This document shows, piece after piece, positions 33,571-43,851 of a stretch of 64,000 bases of DNA. A program made the position numbers and the translations under genes. How positions within the stretch are numbered: position 1 is the stretch's first letter; each line of letters opens with the position of its first letter. The stretch covers positions 6,850,030-6,914,029 of the forward strand of contig JAQFVV010000055.1 in assembly GCA_028023455.1 (NCBI GenBank), given 5' to 3'. This DNA comes from Epiperipatus broadwayi. Lineage: Eukaryota > Onychophora > Udeonychophora > Euonychophora > Peripatidae. The notes under the pieces are model-generated. The model had not been told where the DNA came from, did no database searches, and saw nothing but the letters and a program-made list of their open reading frames with translations.

Positions 33571-34089
33571 TGTAGCACACAAATCATAGTGCATTGGTTT
33601 TCAATATAGATACACAAGGGTACTAGATAAATTACCATACCCATAAAGAGAAACGATTTATATAGAAATTTTAATTTTAAACATATATATATATTATAAT
33701 GATCAAAATAAAAGTGAAGATCGAATCAAACTGCAAACTATGTTATCTGCTCTACAGGGTGCCATCTAGGCATTTAAACTTAGAAAAATTTATAGAGTAG
33801 GCAGATACATGCTGTTAAGATTCCACTTTATTTAAATATTCAGATCGTTAGCCCAAGTCACTAGCTCAGTGGAGTAGCAGAGATAATAAAATATAAATTT
33901 TATATCTTAAATATAAAAGAATAAAAGCCACTGCCAGAAATTAACACATAAAAATATTTATTTACGCACATATAAAATAACATTTAAATTTTGAGGAATA
34001 AATTCAACATTTTAGATTTTTCTATTAATCTTTAGTTTTACATTTAAGTAAATTACAACCATGAGTTTAATATTTATTTAGTGAGTCGA

Positions 34090-34670
34090 GTATGAATAGA
34101 CTACATAGATCTGCATTTGAAAAGAAAATATTCTTCCCTGATTTAACCTTAGGCAACAAATTTCGCAATCAAACCGGCGCCAATCCATCTGATACATTTA
34201 TGTATTCAATGTAGCATGAAAATACGACAACACAAAATACTATACTGTCAGGAATGTACATCTGATCAGTAAGTAGAATTAGAGAAGACATTGTCTCTCC
34301 ACCCACAGGAATGTTACATCTGTTGGCGAGTAGAACAATAAACATAAAACTCCATAGGAATGGACTGCGGTCCTTTGCCATCTTACAAACCCATCCATAG
34401 GCAAACAGAAGGTGTGTGGTGTATATATATAATCCTGCTCGTAGCGGATCTCATACTACATCTACAATTACACAAATATATCCAATCCATTGAATCAATT
34501 CAACTACGAAATGAATAACCTAAGATTACCCTCCCTTAATATAACTTTACAAAACTATATAGCCATTCACGCCCAACTTAAATTTAACATTTAAATACGT
34601 TCGCACAGATTATTTTTATACAATTTGTTTTATAATGTCGAGTATAGATCGGCTGCACAGATTCCATGGT
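34090..34670. repeat. Possible short direct-repeat-bounded unit
   Basis: GTCGAGTAT followed by a related stretch (GACTACATAGATCTGC and GGCTGCACAGATTCC) occurs at 34085 and again at 34636. This could be the trace of a small LTR-like or duplicated unit. It encloses the open frame at 34169-34381. Confidence 0.25.
34169..34381 (-). CDS. Candidate small secreted or membrane-anchored protein exon, unrecognised
   Basis: A 70-codon frame starting ATG (MAKDRSPFLWSFMFIVLLAN) whose first 22 residues look like a signal peptide: basic start, hydrophobic core, then NRC. The rest (CNIPVGGETMSSLILLTDQM, then a second hydrophobic run FCVVVFSCYI) has no family I know. On the same strand a TATATATATA lies about 45-55 nt upstream of the ATG, a plausible promoter spacing. 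No downstream exons were identified, and chance or a transposon origin is quite possible. Confidence 0.25.
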   Translation of the reverse strand: MAKDRSPFLWSFMFIVLLANRCNIPVGGETMSSLILLTDQMYIPDSIVFCVVVFSCYIEYINVSDGLAPV

Positions 34671-35089
34671 CAAAAACATTCCAAATTAAACACAACCGAT
34701 CAAAATACAAAGTCAATCAATAACCTCAATTGCTGAGGGAATACAGGAGACCCTTTGGTGTTCATCATAAGACACCGCAGTGACATCGTTGACTTATATA
34801 TTCTAATCAACTGTGAAAACCACAACCTAATCAACCGCTAACAAATCCATGCAATGTCTATACCCAACTTAAATGTAATGCATTTAATAATTTCTACAAT
34901 AAATATTACTACAAATAAAAATAATAAAATGGAAATGATTTTAGCAAAACTTAACTATATAAATTTAAACAATCAATTATTAATTTGAAAATCAAATAAA
35001 AGTTCATTTTAAAATTTAAATTAGCTGAATCTTTAAAAAAAAACAATGACGAAAGTTCTTAATTACCTTTTTTTGTTGTTGTTAATTTG

Positions 35090-35460
35090 TAAAGTTCATA
35101 GCTCATGGTAGAAGAGTCCAGGTTTCTGCTTTTAATTCCCATGATGCCTCCATTGGAAGATAACGTTCTGGAGATGGCAATAGCTGGTTCAAGGTATCAC
35201 AGTCTTTTCATTTTTTTTTAAATAGAGAGTGTGGTATGTGCATCCTACCACATCTCTCAAACACAAAATGCTGGAACTGTCCGAAAAAAACTGTATTTCC
35301 CTTTTTATATTATCCACATGGATTCAATCAACAAAACGTCACCAATCCATCACTTTCGTTAGGGTCCGAGCCAAGGCTTAGTGCTTCCATTGGTCAAGCT
35401 AATTTTTCTTTATTTTCTTATCTATCTTTCATCAGATCATTTTAATTATACAAGAGCCCA
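35090..35460 (-). repeat. Diverged solo LTR fragment of the gag element family
   Basis: CCCTTTTTATATT, GGATTCAATC-ACAA-ACGT-AC-AATCC, a GGTCCG word and CATTGGT-A appear in the same order and spacing as in the LTR at 23705-23825. The orientation equals that of the 22.5-28 kb element. The copy is old and partial. Confidence 0.65.
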
Positions 35461-36179
35461 AGGCTAGCTTGCTTTTCAAACAATTTATAAACAATCATTT
35501 CCATTTACAGATTACAAGAATTAATTAATACCTGTTTTTATTTTTAAATCTTGTACATTTTTTATAAAAAAGTACGTTCAAATACTTATTTATTTGTTTT
35601 TTTTTTTTAAAAAAATATTTTTAAAGTTTGGCATCTGTGCGAATGTATATATGTTTAACAAACACTTTAATTTTAGCATTTAGTTTTTTATTTTTATTTG
35701 CAAACTTTTAAGTTTTTATTTTAAATTAATGTAACGACATATTTATATATCGTTACAATATATATATATATCAGATGCATGCCTAGATATTTCTTCATCC
35801 AAGGCAATTAAACATATTTGTGCATGTTTTTATTAAATAATTTTTAAAGCAACTCTTAAATCATAAATTCTATAACTGTTAGAGCAATTTTTAATGGTAG
35901 TTTTTTTTTTGCACGTTATCACGTTCAAAAGCTGGATGCACAATATTATGAAAATAATCCACAACATCTTAAGCATGATTTTAAATCATCAACTTACTAC
36001 TGTTTATTCAGCTGGGGTTGTTTATAATATAAAATTACTCCTATTATCCCCCCCCTTCCTGAAATTCATGGAAATTACCATAAAAAAATTGTATTCTTAA
36101 AAAAATTCTGAATGGCAACTCTATAAGACATCATATGACTTCTTCAGTTTATCTTTAATATATGATCCCATATACTGTT

Positions 36180-36450
36180 CTTTCCATTCTATTCTAGAGC
36201 CATCTTCTGTAGCTTGAGTAATGAATGAACAGATAATATTGTGCTCTATCATTCACATGCTTTCAAGAGCAGTTCTCTTCATTGTACTCTAGAGCCCTCT
36301 ATTATAAGTTTGAGAATTAAATAGAGACCAATATTACTAATATACTTCCAAGAGCACTCCTTATTATTCTATTCTAGAGCCATCTACTGTTAGCTCGAGA
36401 AATGAATGTACACCATATGATATCACAACATTATGAACATTGTCAGACTC
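36180..36450. repeat. Three imperfect tandem units (about 90 bp), related to the hammerhead family
   Basis: TATTCTAGAGCCATCTTCTG-TAGCTTGAGTAATGAATG recurs near 36190, 36285 and 36370 with changes. The CCATCT-CTGTAAGCTTGAGTAAT core resembles the TAGTGCCA...GAGTAATC block of the hammerhead family, but no ribozyme block is visible. Confidence 0.5.
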
Positions 36451-36678
36451 CTATTGGCTCTAGAACAAGATGAAGTTAATTGCACTTGAAAGCTATATGA
36501 AATATGTGTAATTAGCAGGATATAATGTTAATTAATTAATTTTTGAATAATTTAGTTCTTATAACTTTTTTTTAAAATTATTTCTACATAGTTTGGTGCC
36601 ATTACTGCTCTTCACTTGAGGCAAATACTTCACTTATTTCACTCTGTCACACTGCCAACGCATGTATATATGTATGTG

Positions 36679-36783
36679 TAGCATAGATTTTTGAGTTATT
36701 TATTGGTTAAGAAAGATGCCTGTCATGCATTATTATCAGTTTAAGTAGAAAGATTTATAAGAGTTTTAAAAACATCATGCTCT
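36679..36783 (+). repeat. Recurring 100-bp block, copy A of 4
   Basis: Shares GTTATTTATTGGTTAA, AAAGATGCCTGT and a GTTTAA--GGAGA-TTTATA segment with blocks at about 37720, 38918 and 40281. The family is unknown. Confidence 0.55.
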
Positions 36784-36799
36784 TTTTTTCCCCACAAGA

Positions 36800-36985
36800 A
36801 GTATGCCACCTAGTATAGGCTTTAATAACTAATGGATGCCAATTCTGTTCAATCCAGTATCCCCAGCACTGGTTTTTAATTTCATGGCTTTCATCAGTGA
36901 GGAGCTTTTGGAGTGTCCGTGAATCTTTTGGATCTAATACATCTTTCTTCCAGCAGCCATATTTTAATTCTTTGTTATGTTATCA
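36800..36985 (-). mobile_element. Hammerhead-repeat family copy, single arm
   Basis: The plus strand reads TATGCCACCTAGTATAGGC, TAATGGATGCC, CAGTATCCCCAGCACTGG, then TTTCATCAGTGAGGAGC. On the minus strand the CTGATGA box and both strands of stem I (TCCTCA/TGGGGA) are intact, but the GAAA box is lost. Confidence 0.7.
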
Positions 36986-37151
36986 AATTAGTAGGCCAAA
37001 TTTAAAAACATTCTAATGTTTTTAATCTTAGCCAACATGCTTATACAGTTATATAGATCTGCAACCAGTTCAGTATATATATATTATGATGAATTTAATT
37101 TTTTAATAACTGTAGTCACATTTAATCCTTGGTCCGAATTAGTTTATAACC

Positions 37152-37512
37152 AATAAAACATCACACAACCCTTATCTCATCCTGTTCAGCATCAAATTCT
37201 TTTTTTTCACTATATTTTTGTCAAACCAAATGGTAGTCCTTATTAAATCACTATTCAGTGTTGTACTATCAATATACCCAGTCTAATTTCTAGCTTATGG
37301 CTTTCATCACTGAGGGGCTTTGAAATTTGAAGCAATGCACTTGGACCTTTAGAATCAAGTTCACCCCCCCCCCCCCAGAAACTATCTTTTACTTCTCTGT
37401 TGACTATCAGTAATTGGCCCAAAGTGGAAAAAATATTGTTTTGGTTATGGATTTATAACACTAGCATCTGGCATCAATTGGTTATTAGAAATTACACTAG
37501 GTGGCATAACCA
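37152..37512. mobile_element. Palindromic hammerhead-repeat copy (E7, diverged)
   Basis: The left part carries AACATCACAC-A, CCCAGTCTAATTTCTAGC, TTATGGCTTTCATCACTGAG and a C14 run (about 37363-37376). The right part returns as GCATCTGGCATCAATTGGTTA and ACACTAGGTGGCATAACC in inverse sense. The ribozyme core has G for C in CTGATGA. Confidence 0.65.
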
Positions 37513-37719
37513 TAATGAAAGAAAAAAACTAATACTGAATAGCACCATGTAAGCTGGGGTCATGGGATATTACCTTATAAATTAAAAATAAGGTTTGTTA
37601 ACATTACCTCTGTAATATTCTTGATGTATTTGAATATTCATTCCTGAGGTAGTTGCTCAGTAAGAGTCTATAATTCTAGATGCAAAGACGAAAAAGAGTA
37701 TTAGACATGGAAATTGTAT

Positions 37720-37830
37720 GTTGAACATAAGATATTTATTTATTGGTCATAAAGATGCCTGTTTAGCATTATGCACTGGTTATTTGTGATCTGCTTAAAT
37801 CGGGAGTTTTATATAAGATTATTAAAAGCA
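37720..37830 (+). repeat. Recurring 100-bp block, copy B of 4
   Basis: GATATTTATTTATTGGTCAT, AAAGATGCCTGTTTAGCATT and ATGCACTGGTTATTTGTGAT match the other copies in order. Confidence 0.6.
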
Positions 37831-37959
37831 TTAGTAATTAATGTTACTGTTATATCTCATCTTGCCTTCAAATAATGGACTAGTCCAGATTTCATCTTAT
37901 CTTGATTGAATTGAGCATTCATTGCCAGGGATCTGGCTATAAGTAGGCAACCATTTGGA

Positions 37960-38640
37960 AATAAGATGGACAGGGGTTGTCAAGGCTGAACCATAATATT
38001 TTGTTTATTCATTATATGTTTAATGTGGTGAAGCAGGTCCTTATTCGATGCTGGATTGGACATGAGTCAGTTTGTTATGGTGCTGTTGGAGGTATCACCA
38101 TGTCTGCTTGGGGGGATCAGGCTGTCATGATGTGGCTGGAGGTGATGGGTAAACTTGTGAGGGCATTTGAAGTCCTTTATTTTTATAGTTGCACAGCAAC
38201 TAACAGCTGTTTCTTCACCAGCAGTGGTAGCCAGAGTCATAACAGTGTGTATATATAAACAAATATAAAATCCATATTTACAGTATATGCACTTATGACT
38301 CAGCCTATTACTGTTGGGAAGGTATAGCTGTTAGAAAGGATTTGAGGTGCCCTTGTGGGTTTACCCGCCACTGCGAGTTGTGCTGTGATAGTTTGCCTCT
38401 TGGATGGGTGCGGTGATGCTTCTAGATGCATCGTGACAGCTTGCTTCATGTCTGACTTGAGTTCAGGCAGCTTTTGGTCCTGAATGTGAACTTGCCTCAG
38501 TGCATTAACCTACTGCCTTTCAGTTTGGGACAGTTGTTGTCTCATCTTCAAATGGATTGACTACTATAACCAGATCCCCTTCCAGAATGGAAACAGATTC
38601 ACTGAGCATCATCACATTTTGGATTGTTTTGTCATTGGTT
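37960..38640. other. GC-richer, TG-rich segment, unidentified
   Basis: A 93-codon open frame at 37977-38258 is present but matches no family I know and contains no motif. The part at 38440-38620 shares short words with 1095-1440. I treat the whole as unclassified repeat-like sequence. Confidence 0.3.
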
Positions 38641-38917
38641 GTCTGTTAATTATTTATATACATCGGCCCATGCTGAAGATTGCTTAGTTTGATCAGAACA
38701 GGATGAGGTCTGGATTGGTTCCTTATTGAGGGGCAAGATGAGATATAGATTATTTTATAAATTGAAAGTATGTTGATTTCGCTGATATAATATGTGTATT
38801 TAAGTATTCATTCTTAGTGTAATAATATCTGTCACAGTCTGTTTATAATCCTGATGGAAAGAATGTATCTTTTTTTCCATTTATTTGTATTTGTGTACTG
38901 TAATAGGTGATATGGAT

Positions 38918-39045
38918 GTATCATAAACATAGGCTTTTGTATTGTTTATTGGTTAATAAATATGTCTGACTAGCACAATGTGTTAATGTATATGTTATCT
39001 GTTTAAATGGAGAGAGCTTTATACATACTTTAAAAGCTTTTATTA
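38918..39045 (+). repeat. Recurring 100-bp block, copy C of 4
   Basis: GTATTGTTTATTGGTTAATA, AATATGTCTGACTAGCA and TCTGTTTAAATGGAGAGAGC follow the same order as copies A, B and D. Confidence 0.6.
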
Positions 39046-39189
39046 TTAACTTTACCTTATAAGTTGAACATGGAAAGTCTGGTAAATTTGCTATTAGAAT
39101 ATTTTTGGTATATTTAAGGTATTTTCTTTTGGGCTTATAACATCTGTTATAATCTATTTATAATCTTATAAGGCTTAATGCATTAGAAC

Positions 39190-40125
39190 AAAGACGAGGA
39201 AGCTCCAGCCTTTAAAAGCTCTTAACATAGTCGTGAACTTTTTAAAAAAAGATATCATAAACTGTCCCTATATAAATCTTCTACCTAAACTAGTATGCAG
39301 TGCAAATATTGAATTGAGAGTTAATATAATATTTATTTTCTCAATTACATTCTTTTCCCTCTATCAGGGGGGCAATATTTTAACAAATTGACTTTATTGT
39401 GCAGTCTTATATGATTATGGATTTAATTTATGCTGAGGGCATTTTGTTTGCTTCTATAGTGATTTTTACAGCATATAATAGCAACAGTAAAACTAGAATT
39501 TTATTTTGTTTTTTTTTATTATAATTTTTTGTTAGAATAGCTATAGTGATCTAAGAAGAAAATTTGACAGAGAAAATTGGCATTTCTAAAGAAATGAATC
39601 AACATATATATATATATATTTATAGTAAGAAATAATAAATCAATATGACCGATATATTTCAGTTAATAATGAACACAATATTAAGAAATATTTATTTATC
39701 CAAAACATTCTGATGACAACAAAATTATTGGGGAAGAAAGAAATCTTTAAAGTAGAAAACTTGAAAAGGAGCTTCATCAAATGACTGACAGGCTCATAAA
39801 AAATATAGACAAATCAGAAAATTATAGGAAAACAAGATTGCATTATTTGAAAAAGAACAGAAAATTTGAGCCCATTTTTTGAAGGGAGTTTTAAAAAAAT
39901 GACATTGTAGTTGCTGTAGAATTAATCTGTCCAGAACGTAAAAAGAATATAAATATGTCATGAAGAATAGTTACAAAGTGAATTGGAAAAGTTGTCATTT
40001 AATGTGGAACAATCAATAATAATGAAGTTATTTAATTTTTAATTTATTAAAACATAAAAATATGGCTTTTATTTAAAAAGGGAAAGTTGAAATTGATCTG
40101 CAAGTTGAAAAGGTTGCCCACCCCC
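39190..40125 (+). mobile_element. hAT DNA transposon deletion derivative, copy 2
   Basis: Colinear with 3583-4746 from about 39200 on, for example GTGCAAATATTGAATTGAG, then ATTTCAGTTAATAATGAACA, TTTTTTGAAGGGAG, TCTGTCCAGAACGTAAAAAG and the right end AAGGTTGCCCACCCCC. That right end is closer to the canonical hAT terminus than in copy 1. The left end is not clear. Coding remnants are weaker than in copy 1, and the PLE insert of copy 1 is absent. Confidence 0.7.
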
Positions 40126-40280
40126 AATTATTAGGAGCAAACTAATTCTATTTTTGATAGAAATATAGCAGATTAATTTTGTTAGTCAGTAGTGGAGGGG
40201 GGCCATGAATGATCTTATAAATATCCACATGATTGATTCCTCACCCCCTACTGGATATATTAAGAGGCATAAAGGGTGTA

Positions 40281-40388
40281 TAGTAAACATAGATTGGGTT
40301 ATTGATTAATAAAAATAGCTATTTAGCATTATGCATTGGTATATATACATAAATTAATTAAATATCGCTTAAATATATAGTAATGTGA
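40281..40388 (+). repeat. Recurring 100-bp block, copy D of 4
   Basis: AAACATAGATTGGGTTATTG, TTTAGCATTATGCATTGGTA and a TCGCTTAAATATATAG tail correspond to copies A to C. Confidence 0.55.
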
Positions 40389-40389
40389 T

Positions 40390-41230
40390 GTGATGTACTG
40401 TGACTCCTCCTTAAACAGAGTCAGGAATCTCTCAGCAACTATACCCAGAGAGACCTGTTAGCCACTTTATCTTCCATTCCTCCTCTCTAAATTTTCCCAT
40501 ATTCTGCTCCATCCCATTCCCACAACATAATCTTTGTCAACTCTAAGCCTTTATATCTAAATCCTCTTTATCTTTTCTCAAACCCAGTATAAAAACCAAT
40601 AATCCACTTTCTGTATAATCACTTTGTTCATATTTATTCCTCCATAACTTCATTATTTGCACCCTTTCTGTTTTCAAGCATTTACATTCAATTAACAAAT
40701 GCTTAATATTTTGTATTACTTCCTTACACAATTTATATACTAAATCACCCATATTTTTCCATTTACAGGTATATTCTCTTGTTGCTAAAGATCTCGTTCA
40801 AGCCTTAAACAATAAACTACTTTCCTTACTATGATGTTATGTGATACACTGTAGCTTCTCCTTAAACAAAGTCAAGAATCTCTCAACAATTATGCCCAGA
40901 GAAATCTGTTAGCCACTTTATTTTCCATTCCCCAGTCTAAGTTTTCTCATATTCCGCTCCATCCCATTTCCACAACATAATCTTTGTCAACTCTATGGCC
41001 TTTATATCTAAATCCCCCTTATCTTGTCCCAAACACAGCATAAAAACCAATAATCCACTTTCTGTATAAAATCACTTTTTTCATATTTATTCTTCCCTTT
41101 CTGTTTTCAAACATTTACATTCAATTAACAGATGCCTAATATTTTCTATTCCTTTCTTACATAATTTAATGTGCTGTGGCTTCTCCTAACGCCCTCTATA
41201 GGAATCTTCCTATATTTCAAGTGGCGATGT
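40390..41230 (-). pseudogene. LINE C-terminal fragment, tandemly duplicated
   Basis: Two diverged direct copies (about 40390-40832 and 40833-41165) and the start of a third (to 41230). On the minus strand copy 1 encodes KLCKEVIQNIKHLLIECKCL, LWRNKYEQSDYTES and a following GLLVFILGL. The spacing of C, H and C (LC-KE, KHLL-EC-C) resembles the C-terminal zinc-binding region found in many non-LTR reverse transcriptases. No RT core is present. Both copies end near the same CTCCTTAAAC word, so a truncated element was duplicated or inserted twice. Confidence 0.6.
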
Positions 41231-41319
41231 TTGATGAAAAAATCAAATGTTGCTGTTTGAAACAAAAATATATATATATTGAGGACATAATTAAATAATG
41301 TTAGCATTATTATGTATAT

Positions 41320-42401
41320 ATATGAAAAACATTCGAGAGCAGAAAGGAATTTACTCTTTGAAATCTTTAAGAAACCAAAAATGGAAAATTCCTAGTGTCC
41401 ATTCATTCTTTCATTGCAATTGTTATTACTTTGTGATTATTCATATGGTAAATAAACATGGACGGACTGCTCATCAAAATATATCAGCCAGTGTAAAATT
41501 TATTGGCTTATTATCTCTGAATTTAAGATCACGAATTATTCTTAGTTGCCTGACATATCTTAATTGAAACATCAGTTGAGTTTTCTTGAAGACTTGATGA
41601 ATGGGTTTTTGAAAGATTTTTTTCCTTTAGATATTCACAGTCATGACAGACAAAACTAAATTATGATGATTATTTCCAAGAGGTATCCAAAGCAATGGGT
41701 GATAGAGGTGCTAATAATCTCCTAATTGCGTACCCAGGCAGCCAGTTAATTATGACATTTTATTGAGGTGCTCACAATTGCAAATCACTTGAATTGAATG
41801 ATTTTATGAACTGAAAGATGAAATGTTAAAATTAAGTGGGACATTGTTGAATTTTACAAAATTTGAAAAAAAAGGTGAGGAGACAATTGATTTAAAAGGC
41901 GAATATGTACTCTATTCAAGGACACTTATGCTGAAAGCATATGTGGAATGGGATTATATAGAAGAAAAACTATGTGGAGATGGATGATATATCAGAAAGG
42001 TTTATTCAACTTAATGGAAGATATCAAATGCAGATAATACAGGTTTATGTCACAACATGATGAAAAAGTAGATGATTTATATGTGCATATACAAAATACT
42101 TTTGATCAGACCATACACAATCTTTTAAAATTGTCGCAGGAGACTTTATTATTGGAAATGGTATACAATTGAAAAATGGAAATATTGTGAATAAATTTTG
42201 TTATGGTGACAGAAATGAGAGGGAACACATACATGTGTAAGTTCTTAGAAAAAGAAAAACCCTATATTATTAATTCATTCTTTGGGGGAAATGCTAAATG
42301 GGCATGGAAGCATACAAATAAAGGTATATCAGAATTGGATTGCATTTTGATTAACAGAAAATATGTTATTCAAAATTGTAATATTCTTAGTAATTTCAAA
42401 A
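41320..42401 (+). pseudogene. RTE LINE copy 2, part a (5' region and endonuclease)
   Basis: Colinear with 9075-10150: GCAGAAAGGAATTTACTCTT, ATTGGCTTATTATCTCTGAA, the ATGACAGACAAAA start region, remnants of the endonuclease (YVLYSRTLMLKA region, QIIQVYVTT, then ELDCILINRKY) and NCNILSNF. Unlike copy 1 it keeps the segment after the SDR motif. Many stops. It is split from part b by a PLE insertion. Confidence 0.85.
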
Positions 42402-43184
42402 CCTTAAACTATATAAATTTGAATTTGGATGCAAAACAAACATTGTAGCATATATTAAATATTTGTGTAATATAGGATACAAACACCTTATCAATACAGT
42501 CAAGACATTACTTCAAAATTAGAAATAGACCAGCAAAACTGGATGCATAGCCATGGATATCACGGCCATATATACCTGGAGTATCAAAAACTTTTAAGTA
42601 AAATTTGGTCTGATACATATAATGTTGGTTTTTGGACTCCACCCACATTAAATCATTTAATAAACAATATCAAAGACAGGCTCCTCTTGAAGAAAATCCC
42701 CCAAGTTGTTTACAAGATTGAATGCATCAACTTCGTTTGCAAAGCTGTTTATTTTGTGAATCATGTGCAAACATTACAACTACAGTTGCCCAGCACAAGT
42801 ATCTTTATAACTGGGCCAAAACCAACACAATTCAAGTCTATATTTTTGGAGCATGAGGTACAATGTGGTCATTTCTTTGAGCCATTGAAGGCGAGTATAA
42901 TGTGTTTTTTAAAAAAGACAGAAAGCGCAAAATCAAGGAATCCTGGCGTATAACCAATACAGTGCACCCTATTAATAAGAAAGTGATTTGCATCTCTGTC
43001 GAAAAGTGGATTATGTAAATTAAATAATATACATTTTCACAGGGAATATTTAAATACCCTGGTGTAACAGATATCACATGTTATGTTAGATTGCTACGAA
43101 TATGAAAGCATGCTAAGCATATTACTTATGGATAAAAAAATAATTCTTATCTTAACAGACACAGCGAACGTGTTTATATCAAAT
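42402..43184 (+). pseudogene. Penelope-like element fragment inserted in RTE copy 2
   Basis: The plus strand encodes YNVGFWTPPTLNHLINN (linker), then QVVYKIECINFVCKAVYF (GIY-YIG motif with a CxxxC), H-KYLYNW, EHEVQCGHFF and a C-terminal VICISVEKWIM in another frame. Frameshifts occur within the nuclease. The RT is absent, so it is 5'-truncated. The RTE sequence resumes at ACAGGAAGTGATCATTGATTA (about 43190). Family as in the 20-21 kb remnant. Confidence 0.85.
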
Positions 43185-43560
43185 TACAAATACAGGAAGT
43201 GATCATTGATTAATGAGATATACAATACTAGGGAGAGGAAAATGATTAAAAATGACAGTATTAACAGTTCATATTTCTAACTGTTGCAAACATTTTGATG
43301 AATTTAAATGAGAATCTTGAAATCCATGTAAAAATATTAATTGATTCTGAAAATGGTTCATACTTAATCAAAATCGATAAGAAGCTAACTGATACTCTAT
43401 TAAAAATTGCAACAAAGATTGCAGATATATAAAAAGGCAATAATTTATTAGTACATTTTCCATTAAGATAATATATAAAAGAATGTGAACAATGTTTAAA
43501 AGTGAGCCATTAAGAAGAATAGAAGAATTATAACTTTATCTTTCTTATTGCATTGCCAAA
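43185..43560 (+). pseudogene. RTE LINE copy 2, part b
   Basis: Matches copy 1 from 10150 to about 10515 (SDH region and the linker before the RT: GAAGTGATCA, ACTGATACTCTATTAAAAAT, AAGATTGCAGAT). It ends where palindromes E3 and E4 are inserted. The RT core (copy 1, 10.5-11.7 kb) is missing. Confidence 0.8.
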
Positions 43561-43567
43561 TCCATAA

Positions 43568-43735
43568 AATAATATCACTTATCATTACATGATCACCATT
43601 TCCTATGCTAGCACATTACTGTTATTAAAACAGGCAAAACTCTCCATACAGTAGTGCCACTCAGTGCCAACCAGAGTAATCAATGGATGCCAGAATGGCA
43701 CTACTGTATGGAGAGTTTTGCCTGTTTTAATATCA
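43568..43735. mobile_element. Palindromic hammerhead-repeat copy (E3, very short)
   Basis: The left arm is ATTAAAACAGGCAAAACTC onward to TAGTGCCA, with the exact inverse returning from TGGCACTA to GAGTTTTGCCTGTTTTAAT. Only about 36 nt of loop lie between. The fold point is a TGGC/GCCA match. Outer sequence CATTACATGATCACCAT extends the family end to about 43585. Confidence 0.85.
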
Positions 43736-43835
43736 TTTATATTCTTTATTACTTTTTATAATCCTTTTTTACAACATACTATTGACAGTTTCGATTGTAA
43801 AAAGTAATAAAGAAATATAAATGATATTAATATAA
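43727..43835. repeat. Inverted repeat with PLE-tail-like centre
   Basis: The arms AATATCATTTATATTCTTTA-TTACTTTTTA (43729-43758) and its inverse (43798-43830) enclose a centre with ACAGTTTCGATTG, which on the minus strand reads ATCGAAACTGT as in the PLE tails at 220 and 4010. It may be a small snap-back of a PLE tail. Confidence 0.5.
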
Positions 43836-43851
43836 GAATAGAAGAACCACT

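Noticed and set aside
37977-38258. 93-codon frame as a gene
   Set aside because: No recognisable domain and no splice or promoter context. It lies among repeats, so it is described as unclassified.
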